From positions 6,886 to 70,885 of the forward strand of contig CAZKFD010000015.1 of the NCBI GenBank assembly GCA_964551995.1: 64,000 nucleotides of DNA, read 5' to 3'. A program made the position numbers and the translations under genes. Origin of the DNA: DATKJS01 sp964551995. Lineage in GTDB: Bacteria > Acidobacteriota > Aminicenantia > Aminicenantales > Saccharicenantaceae. How positions within the stretch are numbered: the stretch's first letter is position 1; every line of letters starts with the position of its first letter. This document shows, one piece after another, positions 57,305 through 64,000 of the stretch. Under the pieces are notes generated by a model. The model saw only the letters and a program-made list of their open reading frames with translations, was not told where the DNA came from and did no database searches.

Positions 57305-57308
<4 letters not shown>
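56811..57308 (+). CDS. Stand-alone receiver-domain protein with Glu at the phosphorylation site
   Basis: The 165-residue protein has one receiver domain (KVLIVDYDMQ, PDLVILEAILPKIHGFDL, VVIVTGLYK, DYFEKPVDPERF) and a charged C-terminal tail. The acidic pocket (Asp10, Asp12), the Thr and Lys are present, but the phospho-acceptor Asp is Glu54. Such a change often mimics the active form or abolishes phosphorylation. No kinase is adjacent; its ATGA overlap with accD couples them. Confidence 0.85.
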
Positions 57309-58092
<784 letters not shown>

Positions 58093-58096
<4 letters not shown>

Positions 58097-59388
58097 ACCC
58101 CGCCGAATGCCGGGACTATCTCGGCCGCCTGGAACAATTCGGCATCAAGCTCGGGCTGGAGAATATCGTTACCCTCCTCGAGGCCCTCGGCGATCCCCAC
58201 CGGGCCTTTCCCTCCATTCACGTGGCCGGCACCAACGGCAAGGGGTCGGTTTCGGCCATGCTGGACGGCGTCCTCCGCGCCCACGGGCTCCGCGCGGGGC
58301 TCTATACGTCCCCCCACCTGGTGGCGGTCGAGGAGCGGATCCGGGTCGGCGGACGGGCCATTTCGCCGCAGCGTTTCCGCGGGCTCCTCGGGCGCGTCAA
58401 GGAGGTCTCCGAACGGCTGCTCGCGTCCGGGCGCCTGGCCTCGTACCCCACGTTCTTCGAGGTCCTGACCGCCCTGGCGTTCCTCGACTTCGGGGAGAGG
58501 AAGGTGGACGTCGCCGTCCTTGAGGTGGGCATGGGCGGGAGGTTCGACGCGACGAACGTTGTCCGGCCGCTCGTTTCCGTGATCACGACGATCTCAAAGG
58601 ACCATGAGCAGTACCTGGGGACGACCCTCCGGGAGATCGCCTTCGAGAAGGCCGGCGTCATCAAGCCGGGGGTCCCGGTCGTCTGCGGGGTCCGCGGGGG
58701 AGCGGCCTTCGGGGAGATCCGTCGCCTGGCCCGGCGGCAAGGGTCGTCGCTGATCAGGGTGTTTGGGCCCGGGACGTACTTCGAGGCCGAGCGCCACGGC
58801 CGAGCCTACCGGTTCCGTTATGCGGGCGGCGGCAGCGCTTTTGTTTTCAGGCCGGCCCTCGCCGGCCGGTACCAGGGGGAGAACGCGGCCGTCACCGCCG
58901 TCACGGCCGAGGTCCTTTCCCGGACGTGGCGTCCCCTCGCCCGGTCGAAAGTGGTCCGCGGCATCAATGAGGCCCGCTGGCCGGGGCGCTTGGAAACGGT
59001 CTCCCGTTCCCCGCTCGTGATCCTGGACGGGGCCCACAACGAGGAGGGGGCCGGTTCCCTGGCCGCCCACATCAAGGACGTCTTCCGCGGGCCCGTCATC
59101 CTCGTCTTCGCGGTCATGAAGGACAAGGACATCCGGGCCATGGCCCGACGCCTCTTTCCTGCGGCCCGGACCGTGATCCTGACACGCGTCCCATACGAGC
59201 GGTCCGCGAGCCCGTCCCAGATCCTGGCGGCGGCCCGCGAGTTCGAGCCCGTGATCCGGACGGAGCCGGACGTCCGGAAGGCTGTCCGGCTCGCCCTCGC
59301 CGAGTCCCGCGGCCGCATCCCGGTCGTCATCGCCGGCTCCCTCTTCCTCGTCGGCGAGGTCAAGCGGCTGCGTCTCTTCAAAGGCTGA
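58093..59388 (+). CDS. folC: Bifunctional folylpolyglutamate/dihydrofolate synthase
   Basis: The 431-residue ligase adds glutamate to folates. It has HVAGTNGKGSVSAML (P-loop), YTSPHLVAVEERIRV, LEVGMGGRFDATNVV, ITTISKDHEQYLG and the C-terminal WPGRLETVSRSPLVILDGAHN. Full length. Confidence 0.94.
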
Positions 59389-59439
59389 TACAGCGGGGGT
59401 GCGGCCGCTCCTCCGAATCCGCTCCCTGCCGGGGCGGAG

Positions 59440-59468
59440 TTGATTTTTGGCCCGGATGATGTTAAAGT
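59440..59468 (+). promoter_or_regulatory. Promoter for the ATP synthase genes
   Basis: TTGATT (59440-59445), 17 bp, TAAAGT (59463-59468): 4/6 and 4/6 of the consensus, in the 113-bp gap after folC. Confidence 0.4.
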
Positions 59469-59501
59469 CTTCTTCCCTTTGCCGCCCGGGACAGACGCGA
59501 G

Positions 59502-59921
59502 ATGCTCATACATGTTGATGCGCTCGTCCTCGTCACTTTCGCCCTTCTCTGGATACTCGCCCTTGTCCTGACGAGAGTGTTCTTTAAGCCCGTGGCCCGC
59601 ATCCTCGGAGAGCGCTCGAAGCGGATCGAGACGGCGAAGGCTGAGACCGAGGCAACCCTCGAGGCTTACAATGAGGACCTCCGCAAGGTCGAAGAGGAGC
59701 TGAAAAAGGCTCGGACCGCCTCGGCGGAGATCTGGGACCAGGCGGAACTCGAGGCCCTCAAGGAGAGAAGCCGTTTGGTCCAGGACATTCAGGCGGAATG
59801 CCGGGCCCAGGTCGAGAACGCCCGGCGGGAGCTCGAGCGGCACGTCGAAGAGCTCAAGAAGGAGATCGACGGCCGGACCGACGAGATCGCCACGGACATC
59901 GAGCGGAGAATCCTGAACTGA
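59502..59921 (+). CDS. atpF': ATP synthase subunit b'
   Basis: The 139-residue protein has an N-terminal membrane helix (VLVTFALLWILALVLTRVFFKPV), the FFKPVARILGER joint typical of b/b' subunits, then a long charged helix. The pairing with a second b-like protein next to atpH indicates a split peripheral stalk (b'b). It is the first gene of the cluster. Confidence 0.87.
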   Translation: MLIHVDALVLVTFALLWILALVLTRVFFKPVARILGERSKRIETAKAETEATLEAYNEDLRKVEEELKKARTASAEIWDQAELEALKERSRLVQDIQAECRAQVENARRELERHVEELKKEIDGRTDEIATDIERRILN

Positions 59922-60502
59922 TGACGACCCGCGCGCGCGCCGCCGCCGTTCTGCTCGTCTTGCCCCTGTTCCTCTTCCTGAGTTCCGGGGAGCCCGCCCA
60001 CGGGTCGGCGGCCGTGGACTTCCTGGGGAAAACCGTCAACTTTCTGGTCCTCTTCGGCGGCCTGGCCTTCCTCCTCCGCAAGCCCCTCCTCGCCATGTTC
60101 GACAAAAGGGCCCTCGACGTCCGGGAGGCCATTCGTCTGGCCGAAGAGGGGAAAGTCGAGGCCGGCGAAAAGCTCCGGGAGGCCGACGCCAAGATGTCGG
60201 GGCTGGAGGAGGAGATCCGGCGGATGATGGACACCGCCGACGCTGTGGCCGAGCGTGAAAAGGAACGGATCGCGGGGCTCGCTGCCGAGGAGGTCCAGCG
60301 GATCAAACGGTTCACACAGGAGGAGATCGACCGTCTGACGAAGACCGGCCTCCAGGACCTCAAGGCGTACACGGCGGAGAAGGCGACGGCCGCGGCCCTG
60401 GAGAGGATTCGGAGGAAGCTGACGCCGGCCGACCAGACGGCCCTCATCGACAAGTCCATCGAAAGGCTTTCCGCGTTTCATGAAAAATCTGGCGCTTGTT
60501 AA
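59921..60502 (+). CDS. atpF: ATP synthase subunit b
   Basis: The 193-residue protein has an N-terminal hydrophobic stretch that may act as a cleavable signal sequence (VLLVLPLFLFLSSGEPAHG), a membrane helix (LGKTVNFLVLFGGLAFLLRKPLL) and a coiled-coil stalk domain. A signal-like N-terminus is found on some acidobacterial-type b subunits. ATG 59921 overlaps the b' stop by one base; its end overlaps atpH by 23 bp. Confidence 0.85.
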   Translation: MTTRARAAAVLLVLPLFLFLSSGEPAHGSAAVDFLGKTVNFLVLFGGLAFLLRKPLLAMFDKRALDVREAIRLAEEGKVEAGEKLREADAKMSGLEEEIRRMMDTADAVAEREKERIAGLAAEEVQRIKRFTQEEIDRLTKTGLQDLKAYTAEKATAAALERIRRKLTPADQTALIDKSIERLSAFHEKSGAC

Positions 60503-61034
60503 AAAATACGCCCAGGGCCTGGTCCAAGCCGTCCCGGAGGAGCGCGAATTCTCTTCCGTGCTGGCCGAGCTCCGCGGCTTCCTCGACCTCTATTCCGGCC
60601 GGCCGGACCTCCGGACGGCGCTCGCGAGCCCATTCCTGAACGCCGGGAGCCGGGCCCGCATCCTGAAGGGCGTCCTCGCCGGGAGCCGGGCGGGCGAAAA
60701 GATGGTCCGGTTCCTGTCCCTGCTCCTCGAAAACAAGCGGCTTGACCTTGTCCCGGACATCGTCGACATCCTGCCGGTGGCGTGGCACGAGGAGCACGGC
60801 ATCGTGAGCTTCGAGGTCGCGAGCGTCGTGCCCCTGACGGCCGCGCAGGAGCGGCGGCTTCGGGAGACGCTCGAAGCTGAGGAAAAGGGGCCGGTGGCCC
60901 TCAGCTTCAGAATCGATCCGGGGCTCGTCGGCGGGCTGGCCCTGAAGAAGGGAAACATCGTCTACGACGTGTCCATCCGGGGAAGCCTCGACCGGATGAG
61001 AGAACATATCGAACAGGGCGAGAGGTCGTCATGA
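60480..61034 (+). CDS. atpH: ATP synthase subunit delta
   Basis: The 184-residue OSCP-type subunit joins stalk and F1. It begins with KKYAQGLVQAV and has LLLENKRLDLVPDIVDIL and the C-terminal signature RIDPGLVGGLALKKGNIVYDVSIRGSL, where GG.....G...D.S..G.L is typical. It overlaps atpA by 4 bp. Confidence 0.93.
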   Translation: MKNLALVKKYAQGLVQAVPEEREFSSVLAELRGFLDLYSGRPDLRTALASPFLNAGSRARILKGVLAGSRAGEKMVRFLSLLLENKRLDLVPDIVDILPVAWHEEHGIVSFEVASVVPLTAAQERRLRETLEAEEKGPVALSFRIDPGLVGGLALKKGNIVYDVSIRGSLDRMREHIEQGERSS

Positions 61035-62548
61035 GCATTAAAGCCGATGAGATCACGAAGATCATCCAACAGCAGATCGAAGGCTACGAAGCAGGCGTGG
61101 ACATCCGGGAAGTTGGGACCGTCACGTCCGTCGGCGACGGGATCGCCCGCGTCTACGGCCTCGACCGCGTCATGTACAACGAGCTGCTGGAGTTCCCGCG
61201 CGGCGTCTTCGGCCTGGCCCTGAACCTGGAGGAGGAGAGCGTGGGGGTCGTCCTCCTCGGCGAAAGCCATCTCGTCCGGGAGGGCGACCAGGTAAAGAGG
61301 ACGCGGCGGATCATGCAAGTCCCCGCGGGGCCGGCTCTCGTCGGCCGCGTCGTCAATCCCCTCGGACAGCCGATCGACGGAAAAGGGCCGGTCAGGACCG
61401 ACATCTACATGTTCATCGAGCGGCTCGCGCCCGGGGTCGTCGAGCGCCTGCCCGTCCGGGAGCCTCTCCAGACGGGCATCAAGGCTATCGACGCCATCGT
61501 GCCCATAGGCCGGGGACAGCGCGAACTGATCATCGGCGATCGCCAGACGGGCAAGACGGCCATCGTCCTGGACACCATCCTCAACCAGAAGGCCTCCGAC
61601 GTCATCTGCATTTACGTGGCCATCGGCCAGAAGAACTCGACCATCGCCCAGATCGTCAAGACGCTCGAGGACTCCGGAGCCATGGATTATTCGATCGTCG
61701 TCGCCTCCTCGGCTAGCGACCCGTCCCCCCTGCAGTACCTGGCGCCGTATACCGGGTGCGCGATGGGCGAGCACTTCCGGGACAACGGCCGGCACTCCCT
61801 GGTGATCTACGACGACCTCTCCAAGCACGCCGCGGCCTACCGCGAGATCTCCCTCCTTCTGCGCCGTCCGCCGGGGCGGGAAGCCTACCCGGGAGACGTT
61901 TTCTACCTCCATTCCCGCCTGCTCGAACGGGCGGCCAAGCTCAAGGACGACCTGGGCGGCGGGTCCCTCACCGCGCTGCCGATCATCGAGACGCAGGCGG
62001 GCGACGTGTCCGGATACATCCCGACGAACGTCATTTCGATCACCGACGGCCAGATCTACCTCCAGCCGGAGCTCTTCAACGCCGGCGTCCGGCCGGCCAT
62101 CAACATCGGGATCTCGGTCTCGCGCGTCGGCGGCAATGCCCAAATCAAGGCCATGAAGCAGGTCGCCGGGAAGCTCCGGCTGGACCTGGCGCAGTACCGC
62201 AATCTCGTGACCTTCGCCCAGTTCGGGACGGAATTGGACAAAACGAGCCAGGCCCAGCTCGACCGCGGCGACCGGCTAACCGAGGCCCTCAAACAAGGGC
62301 AGTACTCGCCGCTCCCTGTCGAGAAGCAGGTCCTCATCATCTTCGCCGGGAACCGCGGCTTCCTGGACGAATTCCCTACCTCCCGGGTCCGCGAATACGA
62401 AAAGAAGCTCTACGAGGAGTTTGAGAAGAGCCGTCCGGACATCCTGGCGAAGATCCGGGAGAAAAAGCAGATCGACCCGGCCCTGGAGACGGCGGTCAAC
62501 GCCGCCCTAGCGGAATTCAACCTCAAGTTCAAGGGGGGCGCGGACTGA
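61031..62548 (+). CDS. atpA: ATP synthase subunit alpha
   Basis: The 505-residue F1 subunit has GDRQTGKTAIVLDTI (P-loop), VGTVTSVGDGIARVYGLD-like N-terminus, IVVASSASDPSPLQYLAPYTGCAMGEHFRD (cited in part as APYTGCAMGE), the alpha signature PAINIGISVSRVG and a normal C-terminus. Full length. Confidence 0.97.
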   Translation: MSIKADEITKIIQQQIEGYEAGVDIREVGTVTSVGDGIARVYGLDRVMYNELLEFPRGVFGLALNLEEESVGVVLLGESHLVREGDQVKRTRRIMQVPAGPALVGRVVNPLGQPIDGKGPVRTDIYMFIERLAPGVVERLPVREPLQTGIKAIDAIVPIGRGQRELIIGDRQTGKTAIVLDTILNQKASDVICIYVAIGQKNSTIAQIVKTLEDSGAMDYSIVVASSASDPSPLQYLAPYTGCAMGEHFRDNGRHSLVIYDDLSKHAAAYREISLLLRRPPGREAYPGDVFYLHSRLLERAAKLKDDLGGGSLTALPIIETQAGDVSGYIPTNVISITDGQIYLQPELFNAGVRPAINIGISVSRVGGNAQIKAMKQVAGKLRLDLAQYRNLVTFAQFGTELDKTSQAQLDRGDRLTEALKQGQYSPLPVEKQVLIIFAGNRGFLDEFPTSRVREYEKKLYEEFEKSRPDILAKIREKKQIDPALETAVNAALAEFNLKFKGGAD

Positions 62549-62549
62549 G

Positions 62550-63419
62550 ATGTCGATCCTGATCGACTTGCGCCGCCGGATCCGCAGCGTCGAGAACAGC
62601 CAGAAGATCACGCAGGCGATGAAGACCGTCTCGACGGCCAAGTTCCGCAAGGCCCAGCGGACCGTCCAGGAATCGCGCCCCTTCTGGCACGTGTTTCCGG
62701 AGCTCATGGGCCGCGCGGTCTACTGGGCGCGGCCCGCCGCGCACCCCCTGCTGGCCCAGCGGACCGAGAAGAAGGCCGAAATCATGGTCATCACCTCGGA
62801 CAAGGGCCTGGCCGGGACCTTCAACTCCAACCTTCTCTCGCGGGCCCTGGCCTTCATCGCGGAGAAGGAGAGGACGGCGGACGTCCGTCTCGTCCTCATC
62901 GGCAAAAAGGCGGTGGGCTTCTTTAAGAAGCACGCCTGGCCGGTGGAGCGGTCCATCCCGGATCGGACCGACAAATTGACGCGGGACGAGATCCGCGAGG
63001 TGGCGGAATTCCTGATGCGGCAGTACGTGTTCCAGAAGATCGACGCCGTCTACATCGTCTACAACGAGTTCCGGTCGATCGTGGCTCCGAGGATCACGAC
63101 CGTCCAGCTTCTGCCCGTGGAGCCGGCGCCCGGGGCCGAGGCGTCGGCGGTCTGGAGGCCGGACTGGGACCCGGACGAGGCCGTGTTGCTCCAATCCGTC
63201 CTTCCCCTCTACGTGGAGAGCCAGGTCCACCACGCCCTTCACGAGTCGCAGGCCGCCGAGCAGGCCGCCCGGATGATGGCCATGGACAACGCCACGAAGA
63301 ACGCCGAGGACCTCCTCGAAGACCTGGTCCTCGTGCTCAACAAGATCCGTCAAGCGGGGATCACCAAGGAGCTGCTGGAGATCATGACCGCCGTCGAGGC
63401 CCTCCGGGAGAGCGCCTAG
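62550..63419 (+). CDS. atpG: ATP synthase subunit gamma
   Basis: The 289-residue rotor subunit has the N-terminal helix LRRRIRSVENSQKITQAMKTV, MVITSDKGLAGTFNSN, YIVYNEF and the C-terminal helix with the signature ESQAAEQAARMMAMDNATKNAED (cited in part). Full length. Confidence 0.96.
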   Translation: MSILIDLRRRIRSVENSQKITQAMKTVSTAKFRKAQRTVQESRPFWHVFPELMGRAVYWARPAAHPLLAQRTEKKAEIMVITSDKGLAGTFNSNLLSRALAFIAEKERTADVRLVLIGKKAVGFFKKHAWPVERSIPDRTDKLTRDEIREVAEFLMRQYVFQKIDAVYIVYNEFRSIVAPRITTVQLLPVEPAPGAEASAVWRPDWDPDEAVLLQSVLPLYVESQVHHALHESQAAEQAARMMAMDNATKNAEDLLEDLVLVLNKIRQAGITKELLEIMTAVEALRESA

Positions 63420-63430
63420 GGAGAGAGACG

Positions 63431-64000
63431 ATGGACAAGAAAGAAGCCAAAATCGGGACCGTCGTCCAGGTCATCGGGCCCGTTGTGGACGTGAAGTTCC
63501 GAGGAGGCGAGCTCCCCGAGATCTATACAGCTATCCGGGTGACGAGCGAGGGCTTCGAGGTCCGGACGCCCATCGACATCACGGTCGAGGTCGAGCAGCA
63601 CATCGGCGAGGACCGCGTCCGTTGCGTCTCCATGCACCCGACCGACGGGCTGGCCCGGGGGATGAAGGCCATAAACCTCGGGGGCCCCATCGAGGTTCCC
63701 GTCGGCGAGGCGACCCTGGGCCGGGTCATGAACGTCATCGGCGAGCCGGTGGACCACCTGGGGCCGATCGCGGCCGAAAAGAGGTACCCGATCCACAGGG
63801 AACCGCCGCCCCTCGAAGACCAGAGCACCCGGCTCGAGATGTTCGAGACAGGCATCAAGGTCATCGACCTCGTCCAGCCTTTCCTCAAGGGCGGCAAGAT
63901 CGGGCTCTTCGGGGGCGCCGGAGTCGGCAAGACCGTTATCATCCAGGAGCTCATCCACAACGTCGCCATGAAGCACGGCGGCTATTCGGTCTTCGCGGGC
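63431..64000 (+). CDS. atpD: ATP synthase subunit beta (3' end outside window)
   Basis: The first 190 residues are seen: IGTVVQVIGPVVDVKF, RVRCVSMHPTDGLARGM, VPVGEATLGRVMNVIGEPVD, FETGIKVIDLVQPFLKGGK and the Walker A segment GLFGGAGVGKTVIIQELI. It starts 11 bp after atpG. The a, c and epsilon subunits are not visible; epsilon would usually follow. Confidence 0.96.
   Translation, partial: MDKKEAKIGTVVQVIGPVVDVKFRGGELPEIYTAIRVTSEGFEVRTPIDITVEVEQHIGEDRVRCVSMHPTDGLARGMKAINLGGPIEVPVGEATLGRVMNVIGEPVDHLGPIAAEKRYPIHREPPPLEDQSTRLEMFETGIKVIDLVQPFLKGGKIGLFGGAGVGKTVIIQELIHNVAMKHGGYSVFAG

Overview
The window is GC-rich, gene-dense bacterial chromosome. It encodes an outer-membrane cell plan: LptE, LptB and an LptC/LptA-like protein for LPS export, and a complete tolQRAB-pal-cpoB cluster. 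The rpoN-hpf-ptsN-hprK-rapZ-EIIA-HPr-EI regulatory phosphotransferase cluster with no sugar permease, a long-form Hpf, a truncated HprK and the mix of deltaproteobacteria-like and Acidobacteria-like gene orders suggest a lineage near Acidobacteriota or Aminicenantota. That placement is inference, not proof. I recognise no tRNA, rRNA, CRISPR array, prophage or intact transposase.

Layout. 1-5.9 kb: the 5' part of an aminotransferase fused to an HprK-like P-loop domain (minus strand, running off the left edge), a flotillin, RNase PH and two exported proteins of unknown function. 5.9-13.4 kb: a comEC gene broken by one extra base in a homopolymer, an M20 amidohydrolase, YtxH and DUF948-like membrane proteins, and a cobalamin-type ABC importer (btuC, btuF, btuD). 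13.4-18.5 kb: leuS, lptE, holA, rpsT, dtd. 18.7-24.1 kb: a six-gene peptide-modification cluster. 24.2-28.1 kb: ftsY-ribD-ribE-ribBA. 28.2-39 kb: recJ, the Lpt export genes, rpoN and the regulatory PTS. 39-44.7 kb: cupin, ssb and the Tol-Pal system. 44.7-47.8 kb: a decayed gene, an MrfA-like helicase and a REP/MITE-like element. 47.8-59.4 kb: uvrA, holB, ricT, an ECF sigma/anti-sigma pair, ftsK, rsmA, a receiver protein, accD and folC. 59.5-64 kb: F-type ATP synthase b', b, delta, alpha, gamma and the start of beta.

The most interesting part is 18.7-24.1 kb. Three different radical SAM/SPASM proteins, the first fused to an HprK-like kinase domain, sit with a PqqD-like peptide chaperone, an S26-type serine peptidase without a membrane anchor, and a 60-residue peptide with six cysteines. 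The peptide gene has its own consensus promoter (TTGACA, 17 bp, TAAAAT) and a near-perfect Shine-Dalgarno. This has the logic of a ribosomally made, post-translationally modified peptide (RiPP) system. The PqqD protein would present the leader, the radical SAM enzymes would install crosslinks on the Cys/Asn-rich core, the peptidase would cut, and the kinase domain may phosphorylate. No transporter is present.

The housekeeping genes form compact operons with many 4-bp ATGA or GTGA overlaps. Sigma70-type promoters (TTGACA-like, 16-18 bp, TATAAT-like) are easy to see in most divergent or intergenic gaps and are listed individually.
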